A stretch of DNA of 64,000 nucleotides from contig OZ022257.1 of the NCBI GenBank assembly GCA_963978905.1, positions 51,912,873 to 51,976,872 of the forward strand, read 5' to 3'. The position numbers were made by a program, and so were the translations under genes. Below, piece after piece: positions 15,301 to 27,216 of the stretch (its first letter is position 1; every line of letters starts with the position of its first letter). The DNA comes from Trichostrongylus colubriformis. Taxonomy: Eukaryota > Nematoda > Chromadorea > Rhabditida > Trichostrongylidae. The notes beneath the pieces are model-generated. The model did no database searches. It was not told where the DNA came from and saw only the letters and a list, made by a program, of their open reading frames with translations.

Positions 15301-18300
15301 CTTTATCTATTCTAAAAAATTGGCTTACGATGTAGATGTATGAAAAGTTATAAATAAGTATTTGTTATCATTAAGTAATACCCTTTTTAGTCTGATTGTA
15401 TTAGTGTTTCCCGTAGTGATATTATACTAGAATAGTTGTCAGAACCCCTACTTATTCGAGATGTATTTTTGAAAACATCTCGAATATCATCTCTTCCCAT
15501 TGACTTCTCGAGCACCGCTGATTCTATGAAAGAGATCTACCAATGGAGCGAAGAAATTGAAAGTCACGTTCCCGCGACAATTTTTTTTTTGAAATTGTGA
15601 ACGGTGCACTTGCATTGCTAAACAGAGAGAGCGATTGAAAATTAGTACAATTGTTTATGATAACTCGAATTTTCTATCGCTGGCCCATTTTTGGAGCTTA
15701 ATCATGTCCAGTCTGTCATATCAGCGGTCCATCTTTCTGTTTTATGCTTATGATCGAGTGAATATCATATTTGCTGCCTGGCTTCAGTGTAACCCACCCA
15801 ACGGCCGTATACCGTCATCGTTTTACGATCATCCACGTAACTAACTCACATCTGGCTACCACGTAACAACGCAATGACAAAAAAGCGCACCGCCGCCTAG
15901 GCTTATGCGCTTGGTCCGTATTTACGACTCGGCACCGTAAACGACTTATGGGAGTGCGTACGAGCGGCATCGTGGCAAAACTCGTCCAGTTTATTATCAT
16001 GCGCGCATACATGATAAGTTGGAAGGTAGTCGAAATCATAAACCTTTCACCGTTATCGATCAGACTGTCGCTATTCAAACGAGTTCCATTTAATTTCAAT
16101 GACCGGGCTGCGACTGCTGGAGCTCTTTTTTTTTGAATTTTTATTTATCAAAATGTTCCCTGAGAAAGACCTGTATGAAGGAATCGAATTACCTCTAGTG
16201 CAATACCTCTGATACCTCCGTTTAATCTTCCATAATTCACTGAAATTCGAAGGGCTGTCTTCTTCCTTGGAAATGTCGTCTTCACAGATCTTGAATAAAC
16301 AAACAACATTCAAGCGGTTTTTGCCTAATATTTTTTATCGCAATCGTCGTTGCAAATATCAACTAAAAAGTTTTGCAGCTACTTACATCTCCATTTTAGG
16401 TCTCCGCCCTTCCAAAATCAGAAAAACGTGTCACATCGACGGCGTTCATGGCGCGTTTCCTCGGCAAAGGTAAAGAGTCCGTAGATGAGAAATCAAAACG
16501 GTCAGTTCTCATTTCAGTTTCGATAGTTATTCAGTGATGAAAAAGTGCTTGATAGTGGGGTTAGTTTCCTGGGATACGCCATGAATTGGATTTTATCAGG
16601 AAAACTGAATGGGTTCCCGGATACAGCTATAGGAAAGGTGTAGCCAGTGTCTTACCCAGGTACATTTATTCTCCCCATCTAGTTTGGCATCGACGTTCAG
16701 AGTAAGTTCAGTTCTCGTGGACGGAAACGGTCTCTGGGTCGTGTGTGAATAACAGCGCCTTTCTCCGCTACATCATACTCAACTCTTTAGTTATTTCGAA
16801 ACCGTTTGCTGTTCATTGTCGCACTTTTCACGAATACTTAACATCTTTACGAAGTATTAACAAATATCACTGTTTACAATCGTAGATTGTGAATTATTTT
16901 ATCACTGCTGTACTCCAGTCGAGTAGAAATAAATTACAGGAAGCGGCGGCCAGTAAGTGCTGTGTTCTCGAGCGCTCTACATCGTCTCTCATCATCTGCA
17001 TCAGTGGCTAACAAAAGGGTAAGTCAGTTTTCTAGCCGTTCCATCCGTTCCTAGGCGCTTTTGAATCCGCTCACGGTCCTTCCTACGAGAGCAATTAACT
17101 CGATTAGAGAACGTTCTCAAAATAAGCCACCCAGAGGCGTTCCAATCGGTTATTATCGAGACTAAGTCTTCTTAATTGTTTGGTGGGCTTATGAGGATTA
17201 TCTCGAGAGAAATCACTAGTAAACAAATATAAATAGCACTTATTGATCAGTTCTAGTTCTATAGATGACCTTAGGAAAGGGATTGACCTTACGCTTACGC
17301 AATTTCCAATTGGATTAAGTAAAGGGCCCTTGAAATGAGGCTCTCCCATCAAAATACCATAAAGTCTCAGTCAGCGTCTGGCAACGAGAAGCCACACTTC
17401 GATGACGTAATCGTAAACAACCACCTGTCGTAGAGTTTTCAAAGTTGCTACTGCTGCAAAAACAGGGGGCGGTACAGCATCTTCAGACAACAAGGTGCCA
17501 TACATGTTGGGAATGCTCCTCAAATCCTCTCGAGTTCAAAGTCGGAAGTCTGAAATATCAGTGTTTCATGCTTTTGGATACCATATTGTGTAAAGGGCCG
17601 TCGGGTTACTGAAATTTGAAAAATAAGTTTTTCGAAAATTGAGGGTATCTACTGTGATCACCAAGTTTTTCCACCTCGTTAGCCTACCGTAACCCTCTAC
17701 AATATGCTGAGCAATCTGTTCACAGTAATGTACGTAGACGGTACATACACGACTCTATTGTTTGTTCAAGTTCAAGGGTGTGCACCACCCTGTTCGCGTG
17801 CTACAAGTGGCTCTGAGTAAAGCAATTCGAGCATTCGAATATGCCATTGGAGTGCCCAATCGCAGCCGGATATAACCTAGGGAAGGTCATTAGTCACACG
17901 CAGGAGGATCACTCAAAAAAGTAGTGATCATAAGCTTCAGTTATCATCGTCGCTTCATACCATCGCTTCATGAGATGAAGAAAAGGCTGCTTTTCAGCAT
18001 TTTTTATTCTCATAAAAATATAGACTGGCTAAGAGTTTCTCTTGATTTCACTAGAACTCCTGAAAAAAAAAACGCTGCACAGATCATCGCGTAGAATGCG
18101 ACTGCGTAGATTGATTGCTAGCATGACTGGAACCAGCCGATATCGGGAGTTCTTCTGCAAATGGGCATCTCATAGGCCATCAGCATTTTCTTCTAGTTAC
18201 CTTCGAAATGATGAATAGTAATCGGAAAAAGGGCATAAATAAGTTTCAAAAAGTTCTCATTTTTTTCATTTTTCTCTTCAACTTCAGCTTTGTTCATTCG

Positions 18301-21300
18301 TCTTGTAAATATCAACATTATGTTGGCTCGTAGGCTTCACGGCCCAAATATTAACTTCTCTTTGAGTGCAGTGGAGTAAATCCTTCCCAGGTGTAATCTA
18401 GGAATCGATACGGCATTGCAAGCGCGGCATGCCTTGCGTGATCCTGATAGGTTCGTGTGGAACCAGAGCGGGAAATTTCGCCGCTCTACACCGCATAGGC
18501 TCCTTATGCACCTCGGATTCTTTGCATTAGTGTCACATCCCTAAAGAAGGATCTATGCTCCATTTCGTTTGTAACCTCGCTTATGATCCACACAATGGGA
18601 GCAGGTAGGTGCTAGAGGATAAAAATGGTGAAGGGTTTTTTCGTAGGATAAAACGCTGGCGTACTTTTTTTCCGCCCCACAAGTCGTAAATCACTTTCGA
18701 CTGCCTTCCTGAACGGAACTGAAATGAGTACGCACCATAGGATTGATCCGTACCGAGCCGGCTGTATAAGCTACACTCATTCATGTGCTTCAAGCTCGTG
18801 TGGAACCAAAGCGGAAAATTTCGCAACGCGACGCCGCATCGGCTCCTCATGCACCACATGCGATGCATTGGTGTCACATCTCTAGAGAAAGATGTATGCT
18901 TCATTTCGTTTGTAACCTTGCTTAATCTCCCCAACAGGAGCACGGAGGTGCCATAGGAGGCAGTAGGTTAGTTTTGGAAAGTTAAAATAGTGGCATACAT
19001 TCCTTAGCCCCACAAGGTGTAGATCCTTGTAGTGCAATGCATGGCGCATCTGAAAAAGATCCATCAACGCAATGAGCATCACATGTGACGTTCAATCCAA
19101 GGCTGAACGGCAGTAACTCGATCTGTCAGCCGTGTCATTCTACTCATTCAGAGATTGTTAATAACTGGTCACGCGGTTATCGGTAGATCATCTAACTCAT
19201 CATTTTGGACGTAGCGCGCGGAGTTACGCAATTTTCCGTACGTGTCACATAGCACTGTATTATTAACTGGGAACATCATCTACGATTGCGTTACGTCAGC
19301 GCCTCGTTGCGATGCGATGGCATGCCGGAAATCCCTTTCCACTAAAGGGGTGCATGACGTAATATTTATATCAACTAAATATTTAAATGACCGAAACCCC
19401 TGAGAGTGCTACATGGAAAAGCGAGAGCTGGATTGGTGGAAACAAAGTGGTTTGGCTTCTATCGATATTTCGGAATGAGCCATGTACTCGGCTTCCTTTC
19501 GGAACGGAGCGAACATTTGAAACTATGTGTGGCCTCCTATTACTGTTTTTCTTATAACGAATAATTTTCTCCTAGAGAACCGCGAAGAATAAATAACTGT
19601 CAGGGAGAAGTATCATTTTGTAAATAGTAAATAAATAAATATTAGTGGAAGTATACGAGGTGTGCTTCTCTCGGACATGTGTATCCATTGAGGTGTCGAT
19701 GCATTTAGAGCCCTAAAAAGTAGTTGGATTGGTAGCTATTGATTTATTGTTCGATTTCAGATGAGCAGCATCGATTCACCTCCACGAAAAGATATTCGAC
19801 GAGAAGAACTATTACCAAAAATTACTTCCGTAGGTTTTTCTCACTCTGTTGATTCCATCGATCGATACCTATTATTCCTATTGGTTTCAGCCATTGATTG
19901 AAGAGCCTGTAGCTGTCAAAGAAAAGAAACCCTCTGAGCCCGAGTTGGTATTTGACGAGAAGCTCGGAGAATGGATCTATCCCGTGGATGAGACGCTTCA
20001 AGCTCAACTGGAAAACGTCAATTATTTTGTAAAGTTGCCATCAAGGTATTGATTGACTCGTTTATATTACATTTCAATTATTTTTGCGATTACTAGTTCA
20101 GTTGATGATTTTTTGCGACGGCGATTTGAATATGTCCGCCATCCATATAGGAACTTATTTGTGACGACGCGTATACACGTGCGTTAATTGCTCATGAGAT
20201 GGGCAATTAAGTGGGGGCAATCAAGGATTTGGGATGGGCAGTAATGGCAAAGTCATCATGGGTCAAATCAACAGCTGTATAGCATAAAACATGCCGCGCA
20301 GAGGTGAATACCATCACACGTGGGTAAATACCGTTGCATGGTAATCGGTTCAATTGGCTGGGAAATGCCTGCGGTTTCTGAGGAATTGGTATGCCAGAGG
20401 TTAATATAGTGTTCAGAACTGAGGAAATACCTTATTGTTTCGAATCACCCGAGGTTTTTGGAATTATTCAAATATGCTGGAGCTGAGAAGTTTCGAAGGG
20501 CAACAGTAGTGAGATGGATAGGCATAGGAAAGCCTATGTGTGTGTTCGAATTCCTTTCAAGATAAAACCCTTTGATGATGAAATTTTTGGACTATTCAAA
20601 ACGAAAATATAGGGTCCGATCGCTCTAGAACCAAAACCAATTGTGATATCGCCATTTTTACGCTTTTTCATGAAGAAGAATTGAAATCAAATGGACCTGA
20701 TTTCGGTGTACTTGTCCTGAAAATTTCCTGGAGGTTGAGGTCGGGGTGAGCAGGGAACGTGGACCTTTTGCTGACAGCTAAGAAGCTCATGAAATTCACA
20801 TTCGTTTAGCTCAGCCTAACCGCGGGTTGTGCTGTGCGCCTCAAAGCAACCATTACTGTCTGAACGGGTACGTGGGGCGACATCAATCACGCAGGCTATG
20901 GCGCGAGAATTTTATGGGAAGACGAAAGTCTGCTACCAGATGTTACATGATTATGGAGGTCATGTCGACTGGGTATTTATCCCATGAAGTGAGAAAGGAG
21001 ACCAGGGGGGTCATAAAATATTTGGAAAAACCGCCACCATACGATAATGCCGAATAATAACTGCAAAAATTTGAATAGAAAAGGTGCGGTGCTCCTGAAA
21101 ACCCAAATTTGAATGGCTTTCCAAGTCATTTGTTCTTACCGACTGTACGTCGACTCATATGTTGGACATCACGTTCATTGTGTCAAGTAAGTAAATAAAT
21201 AATAAATGGGTAAATATGTAAATTGCGGTGAAATAATACATCAGCGCAGTAATCAGTCGGCTAGTGAGGCGTACGGCAGATATATCAATAATTTTCTCCT

Positions 21301-23073
21301 CATTCTTGTTATTGTCTTCATATGTCCAGAGACAATCACTCTACTTGGAGACGATGCATACTCCCATTTTTTATTATTCGAGCTTATATTTCAGAGAACT
21401 TTTGGTTCGAAACCTGCTAGCGCAAGCCGAAGGAGCATTCGTGGTGAGATATTCGGAATCGAAACGACGATGTTTGGCACTGAGTGTTCGTGTACCACCG
21501 TCGCACAATCCAGCATGCATATCACATTACCTGATAGTCAGAAATCAGCACGGATATCGTATTAAGGTCAGTTAGAGTTTCGCTACACGAACCGTCATAA
21601 TACTCTGTGGAAAAAGGACATCAATATGATTCGGAGGTAATTGAATAGAAAAAAAACGTGGGTAGAGGAATATAGATTCAAGGAACCTGAGGGAGTTGAG
21701 GGATCTGAAGGGATTTGTTAGAAGTCGGATGAAACTAGAACTTGAAAAATCGAGAAAGAGTGATTTCAACCTAGATTGCCCGTCCGTCAAAAGGTGAAAC
21801 CCCAGGGCTGCTCCCGAAGACGACGATTCAGCGAAATGTTAGGCCGTTACAATAAATGTTCCACCGATCAGCCTCGAAAGGCACAAATTAATCAAGCAAC
21901 AGTTGGAAAATATCCAATTTGATTGAATGTCTTGGGATGAAGTACACCCTACGTCTTGGTTTGATGCCGAGACGTCGGATTTGCAACTGCGACTAACTAA
22001 AACCCATTAGACCTGCAAATTTTTCATCGTTGGTTAAATTTACTTCTTCCAGTGCAATCAGTATGGGAGGGTAGTGTTTTCTGGCAGATGCCTGTTGTGT
22101 TTACGTCAGTGAAACAAGTACAACATCCTATAGCTGTTCAGTACTCAGCGTTATAAGAGGAGACGAGCTTCCAGAGTTTCTGAACGGGAATCATCGGGAT
22201 CGGGATCTTGATGGTAACGCATGGTGATAAACACTTCTCTCAAAATACACTTACACTAGATCATTACATACGAATTATTTATTTCGCAATAGGCGAAATA
22301 AGTTTAATTATATTTCTATTTATTTATGGTGCCGTAGACGTGATGGAACTCAGTAAATCTGCGCGTTTTTGGCACCTGTAAGTAGCGCGAAAAGCACGAT
22401 TATGTATCATCCACTCGATGGAATTCGCAAAAGCAATTTTCATTGACTTTCAGCTTACCAATACACAAGTATGAATGAACTAAACTGTATTGACCTTTCC
22501 CAGTCTACATACGTAACACCTATCTATTAGCATAACAATTGAGTTAAAAATCCAGTGGATTATGCTAATCGGTGTCACGGTAATCCCAATAAGAGTTTCA
22601 AGTACGGTACCACCACAACACTTCATTACCCACATTCTTACGTCATACTCGGCACAGCGGAATTCATTGTTCTGAGGTGGGTACTGTAGTATCGTATTGC
22701 AGTTTGAATAGCTGTGTAATTACGACAAGCAGTGGCCATTATCTCGAATGTTTTTTTTTCCAAAAGGCTTGTATATTGTCGAAATTCCTGTACCAAGCTG
22801 ACTGCTTCGAAGGACTTCAGAAGTCGCTCAATCGATCGTTTTTTTTTTCAGAGTTGCGACAAGCATTTCCCATCGCTCCAAATGCTTATCACCCATCACT
22901 CGGTAATGCCGGAAAAATTGCCAGTGGCGCTCACGTTCGTACAGTGGAATGCCTCTGATTGGGTGGAAACCTACGATATGCCACCGATGGTGGTGGCCGA
23001 TAAGCGACACTCCTACAGCACTTCACACACCACTAAATTCTCGGAAACTGATGAGAATAGAAATTCAAAGTGA
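3314..23073 (+). CDS. SH2D5/Shc-like PTB-SH2 adaptor, 11 exons
   Basis: Exons: 3314-3679, 6671-6808, 8781-8846, 9443-9523, 15112-15210, 16400-16500, 16940-17018, 19761-19829, 19891-20045, 21395-21566, 22852-23073. Each has GT/AG borders, phases match, and the sum is 1548 nt (515 residues plus stop). A Gly-rich N-terminal tail (residues 47-63) precedes a PTB domain (about 114-242) with the first-strand motif VKYLGSFP and the helix/strand motif LLMSHSLRRV. A linker follows with a basic KSKRKRRP cluster (281-288). The SH2 domain spans about 377-470: alpha-A Arg 385, FVVR with beta-B5 Arg 403, beta-D4 His 429, and FPSLQMLITHHS. Domain order PTB then SH2 excludes tensins. The detailed match is closer to SH2D5 than to Shc, and the linker lacks the Shc Grb2 motif YxN. 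The usual W(Y/F)HG start of SH2 is replaced by NYFVKL. A scaffold role in tyrosine-kinase or Rho signalling is inferred. The end is uncertain: GTGAGT at the last codons could be a donor to a further exon. Confidence 0.85.
3451..3502 (+). repeat. GGT/GGC microsatellite encoding poly-glycine
   Basis: A GGN-rich tract inside exon 1 of the adaptor gene, interrupted by AGT and GAT codons. It encodes a glycine run with single Ser and Asp interruptions (residues 47-63), probably a flexible spacer of variable length between the N-terminal tail and the PTB domain. Confidence 0.8.
3680..6670. other. Adaptor intron 1
   Basis: 2991 bp, donor GTGAGT, acceptor ATTTTCAG. Several short open frames occur on both strands, none recognisable. 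No terminal inverted repeats noticed. Confidence 0.6.
6809..9442. other. Adaptor introns 2 and 3 (flanking the 66-nt exon 8781-8846)
   Basis: Intron 2 is 1972 bp and intron 3 is 596 bp. Intron 2 carries a purine-rich stretch at about 7233-7350 (A/G on the + strand). A candidate exon after the acceptor near 8128 was considered and left out because exons 2 and 3 join seamlessly within the PTB domain without it. Confidence 0.6.
9524..15111. other. Adaptor intron 4
   Basis: 5588 bp, the largest intron. It has several unrecognised open frames of 60-150 codons on either strand, including one on the minus strand at 12414-12869, and a TAAA-type microsatellite at 11243-11285. No gene in it can be supported. 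Confidence 0.55.
11243..11285. repeat. TAAA microsatellite
   Basis: Mostly AAAT/AAAAT repeats on the + strand inside adaptor intron 4. No function is suggested. Confidence 0.7.
15211..16939. other. Adaptor introns 5 and 6 (flanking exon 16400-16500)
   Basis: 1189 and 439 bp. The donor at 16501 (GTCAGT) was chosen over the stronger-looking GTAAAG at 16470 because only the former keeps exon 7 open: the alternative reads into TAG/TAA within a few codons. Nothing else recognised. Confidence 0.55.
18425..19080. repeat. Two diverged direct repeat units, period about 345 bp
   Basis: Within adaptor intron 7 (17019-19760). The stretches at about 18448-18625 and 18792-18965 align, sharing TCGTGTGGAACC, GCATTRGTGTCACATC and TTTCGTTTGTAACC. 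The minus strand of the second unit keeps a 120-codon open frame, while the first has stops, so coding is doubtful. The source is unknown. Confidence 0.6.
20046..22851. other. Adaptor introns 9 and 10 (flanking the SH2 exon 21395-21566)
   Basis: 1349 and 1285 bp. Short open frames only. Intron 9 splits the alpha-A arginine codon of the SH2 domain (AG in exon 9, A in exon 10). Intron 10 ends in a long T tract before CAG. Confidence 0.6.
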
Positions 23074-24780
23074 GTCACTTTGCAGGATAAGGAGGTTGAA
23101 ATTTTTAGTAGATTTGTAAGTGTCTGTGTCCTGTGCCGAATCCACGCCTCTCATGCGCACGCTTATCACAGCATGATTAGAGAACCTTTCGCCAATTGCT
23201 GCTGGGGCTGGAACTGACTTTTCGCTTTAGAACAACGAAGTTTCATTCATTTCCAAGCAAAATGGCGTTTCAAATTGAGCTACAACATCAGATTTCATAA
23301 GGATAAAAACGCCGCCCAATGCACGAATCCCGCCCCTTAACCACACCTGTCGCATTGGAGAGTTATTTCTTGCTTTTGTGGATACGGATAAACGCATGGG
23401 TATAAATATTCTGCCAAAGTAAAGAGATTTTGGGATGCTCTCTGAAGAGCCTATGATGACATTTTGATCATAATCTGCAGTTGTCACAAAATTCATCATT
23501 TTGATTTTTTTCGACAGTTTTAATAGTTATGTCCATGGGTAATTTCGCATTTTTATTGGGTAAACAGTCAGCATGAAATGCTACAAGAAGTAGTATTTCA
23601 TCTAAGAGTATACACATGAACTCACACCAAATTTCGGGGAAAAGAGGTTAGGGACGAGAAGGCGTGGGAGGGGCAAGAGCTGATAATTTCCTGGCCGTGG
23701 AGTATACAGTTGGATTTTAAGTTCATAATCGCTATCAAAAACCGGGAAAAAATTGTCAGAAAGGCAACTTAAACTTTCTAGGATTAGCATGATGTTTTGT
23801 CTCCGCTCTTTTTTATTTTTTTCAACATTAAAGTCCTGTTGAAGTTATTTTACATCTGTGTGCTTAAGATGCTTCAAAGATCAAGAACGCCGAATAGAAG
23901 ACTTCGTGACACCGAAGAGACGCTCACGAATCTATCTGGATAGCTATCGTCATTCCCGTTTTCTTGACATCGCCTAACAACCATCCAAGCAATCACGAAG
24001 TCGAAACTCGTGATGAGTACAGTAATCCGTCAGTAGAGCCTATGTTCATGCAAAGCCAATGAGTCGTCATTAACTTGTGTTGGTTGCGGATTTATGGGCG
24101 CTACCGTAATCCATGGAATGCCGATCTTACTTATGTGATATACCTCGTCATCGAATGAGTGTTCTCTGTGCAAATCCGTCTGTGAACTAAATATCCGGTG
24201 TGTGCTTAGGATTGTCTATGTGTGTGGCCGATTCCGATTGCAAATTTGCTGCTGAAAACTGTTGTTCCAATTTCTATATATTATTATATTTCCGCTTATG
24301 TTATGTACATAGTTTTTCATATGGTTAGGATAAAATTGTAAAACTCCTAGATTTTGCAATACTTGCAGAAGAGGGAGGGCTGGTTTTTGTCGCATCATTA
24401 TCCTTGATCATGAGCAGCAACTCTGGAGTTTGTTCTTTCTAGGGTAGCATGCAAGGGAGGGATGTCGAAGTGACCATTTGCAATGAGACACATGTCACTC
24501 GACGCGTCTTTGACCGTAGATTCCAAATCTCAGTGCAAAATTTGCCAAAAAATCTCTGAATAGAGTTGTAGGGGCTTCTCTAAATGAATAATATCATCAC
24601 ATGGTATGTTTGGAAGCCTGTAGCGGGTGACCCAGACGTTTCCACACACCAATGTATTTAATGTGTTCAGGAGATCGAATTTCTTCAAGGGAGAAGTTTC
24701 TAGCTAACGCGAAAACTTGATAGGCGTCGGAAAAATACATGGGCTGAACGTTTCGTGGTGCCCATCAAACAAAGGAAAAG
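23074..24780. other. Intergenic, nothing recognised
   Basis: This follows the adaptor stop. No clear AATAAA was seen close to the stop, which leaves open the possibility that the GTGAGT at the end of exon 11 is used as a donor. No inverted-repeat element was identified. Confidence 0.4.
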
Positions 24781-24999
24781 CTGTGAGGTTGCTCACTCCG
24801 GAAAATCGTGTGGCCGCCCGCGGCGAAGGCGCGGCGGGTGCGAGTGCCAGTGGCAGGGCACGACAGCCTTAAAGCGAGACAGTGTGGCATGGGTGGAAGC
24901 GCAGAAGGTGACGCAGCCTGCTACGCTGTGACGGGTTCCCAAGAGCAGGTCGTACTGGTGGCGCCGCAAAGCGATTTTCCGGAGTAAGTAGCCTCACAG
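24781..24999. mobile_element. GC-rich MITE, family A copy 1
   Basis: 219 bp bounded by imperfect inverted repeats: CTGTGAGG, then about 6 variable bases, then ACTCCGGAAAATCG on the left, mirrored on the right. The interior is GC-rich and shared with the copies at 51300, 56434 and 58123: GTGGCCGCCCGCGG, GAGTGCCAGTGGCAGGGC, a tract of AGTGTGGCATGGGTGGAAGC, and CCCAAGAGCA. It is non-coding and non-autonomous; the mobilising enzyme is unknown. Confidence 0.75.
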
Positions 25000-25546
25000 A
25001 AGGAGAAGTCGTCAACCCGCAAATGCTCTTATTAGGTGCTTGTTACGTACATTTGGTATTACGGGCATTTGTAATAGATATGGTAAAATACATGCTCAGA
25101 ATATTTTTGTGATGATTGATGACTTTTTCAGAAAAAATTCCAAAAAAAAACGTTACTCCATGCCACACCTCTTTTCCGAAGTTAGACCAGAAACTCGATT
25201 GATTTAGCTGGAAATTTGCACAGAAAGGTGATTCGACCTCTTGAGCGTGAACATCATAATCGTTTTGCGAAATAACGCCTGATTCATGCGATATGGGAGT
25301 CTGCTCATATTAGGAAGCTGGATCACGGAGTAATCGGCGTACTCAAAGACAGGGATAGTGAGGTACGCGGAAAAGGAGAATACCATTGATTTCACTTAGC
25401 AACACTTTCAAGGATGTTTCCAAGACATGAAAGAGATAGCCTAAGAAGGCCTCATGGGGATTCCATACACCGTCCCACACCACATGAATCGCCACAAATA
25501 CCTCTGCGCTATGCTGCTACTCATTATCCTCGACTTCCCTTGTATT

Positions 25547-25694
25547 TACAGTCCATATCAGAGGTCTGAAAGGGCGTGGCCTGGGTGGCGAGAGTGAGAT
25601 TGTGTGGCGAGAGTGAGAGTGTGTAGCGCGGTGAGAGATACTCTCACCCAAGTTCGTAGGCCACGCCCTACCAAGCTCTCCGAAATGGACTGTA
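25547..25694. mobile_element. 148-bp MITE-like inverted-repeat element
   Basis: Ends TACAGTCCAT(A/T)TC on the left and the reverse complement on the right. A second matching block, AGGGCGTGGCCT, lies 20-25 bases inside each end. The middle has short tandem GTGGCGAGAGTGAGA repeats. No open frame; nothing coding between it and its neighbours. Confidence 0.7.
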
Positions 25695-25944
25695 CCTGCG
25701 ACATGGGCGAGGGACATTCCTATATGTACATGTGGAACCGGTGCATTCAGAAATGCCCCGTACCTCCATTCGGAGAGCTGTCAGGCTGATTTTCACTACA
25801 AATTTGAGATCAGCGTCTAGAAGCGCGTCGAGTGAGGTGTGTCTCATTACGAATGGCCACTTCGACCCAGTATCCTTCCTTCCCTTGTCAGTGAATGATG
25901 TTCGCCATTGCCATTTTCATGATCTGAGACCGATTCTGTGCATA

Positions 25945-26446
25945 CAGTGGCGCTCAAAAGTCTTCGGCCAAATGGTTTTTTACCCGGGTTTTTCACTTAT
26001 AACTTTTTTGCGACTGGACCGATATAAGAGTAGTTTAAGTTTGTTATTCTTGAAGACACTGCATACCAAATATACCTTTCTGGCGCTCAACGGTGTAAGT
26101 TACGAGGTTATATGCAATATTTTTGTTTTTGGAGTGCCATCCCTATGCCGTCCCGCTGTGCCGCTGTCATCGAAAGTCGTGGTCTTTCTATAGAATTCTG
26201 ATGTTTTCTAAGGCTTGCTAGTTTTATTTCTGTAAAGAAACCGTTTTTTTGACTATTCCTTTTCCTTCTCTCCGGTGGTTTTGTAGTAAATTCTTGTAAA
26301 AAACCATGAAAAGAGTCAAGCGGCACTCCAGTAGAAGGAAATGTTGACAATGGGTTCAGACACCACATATTAAAATTCAAATTTGGTAAGGTAGAAAAAA
26401 AGTTATGACAAAAAAGTGTTTGGCCGAAGTCTTTTGAGCACTACTA
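25945..26446. mobile_element. 502-bp Tc1-like non-autonomous element
   Basis: Starts CAGTGGCGCTCAAAAG and continues TCTTCGGCCAAA; the right end is the near-exact inverse. TA dinucleotides flank both ends (25943-25944 and 26447-26448), as expected for Tc1/mariner insertion. The CAGTG terminus is typical of Tc1 relatives. No transposase motif is readable in the AT-rich interior, so it would depend on an enzyme in trans. Confidence 0.8.
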
Positions 26447-26734
26447 TATTTTGCCACGCATGTAGAGGTATCGAAAATGGCACAGATTATGCACACTTTT
26501 TCTACTAAACAATAAATGTTCCACTTGCCTTCGCTTGTGTAGTGGAGTGGCTAAGCGCGTTGGGAATCAGATTATCATGTGATCACATCCAAGCGTGCGT
26601 TAACTTTTGCATTGCGTATGTCCGACGATTGCAGTGAGTACAGTGTCATCGCAGTCGTGTGCACCTTTTGCTAACGGGCGACGATTTTTTTCCAGACAAC
26701 GGAGCGAAAACAAAGGCTGCAGTCGCTGCAGTGT

Positions 26735-27085
26735 GGTGCGGTTGCCAGGCGTACATATTTTTTCTCGAGACATTCGAGATCGCTTCCACTCATGCGGCAA
26801 TTTTTGCCATCCATGTATGTGGAGACACCACAGAGCCCAATATGACACCCCACCACCCCATTCCGGCCGCCCCCTCAAGAACCCGCAAGGTAGTGAAGGA
26901 GGTTGCATCACCCACGATGGAGTCACTTCGGCAAGGTAATTGCACTCGAAGCACGTTGAACGTTTTCCGAAACTCGTCTAGTGTACGCTATGCTTTTTTG
27001 GGACAAGTGGAAAAAAGGAAACGCTCGGTGTTCCGTGGGCAAAGGGGACTGGAGAACCTGGTCAGGTGTATGGGTTCCTTTCCTA
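26735..27085 (+). repeat. Dispersed repeat family G, copy 1
   Basis: Aligns with the inverse of 39385-39745: a start like GTGGTRCRGT(G/T)GC, then TTTGCCA(T/C)(C/T)CATGTA, then (A)TGRCACCCCA(C/T)C, then TTTTTGGGNNAAGTGGAA, then ACCTGGTCAGGTGT. The first bases resemble a Pol III A box, but no good B box follows, so a tRNA-derived SINE is only a possibility. Frames through it are not conserved well enough to call it coding. Confidence 0.55.
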
Positions 27086-27216
27086 TCCTCCCAATAATGA
27101 AGGCCATCATAGCCATCACAAACTAGAAAGGCGCACATAAATAGTGAGTAAACTGCTTTCAAGATTCCAGGGTAAATGCATTTACACGAAAGGCTCAAAC
27201 AATATACGGCAAGATA

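Noticed and set aside
16470..16475. Donor GTAAAG in adaptor exon 6
   Set aside because: Splicing here to exon 7 gives an early stop; GTCAGT at 16501 keeps the frame open.
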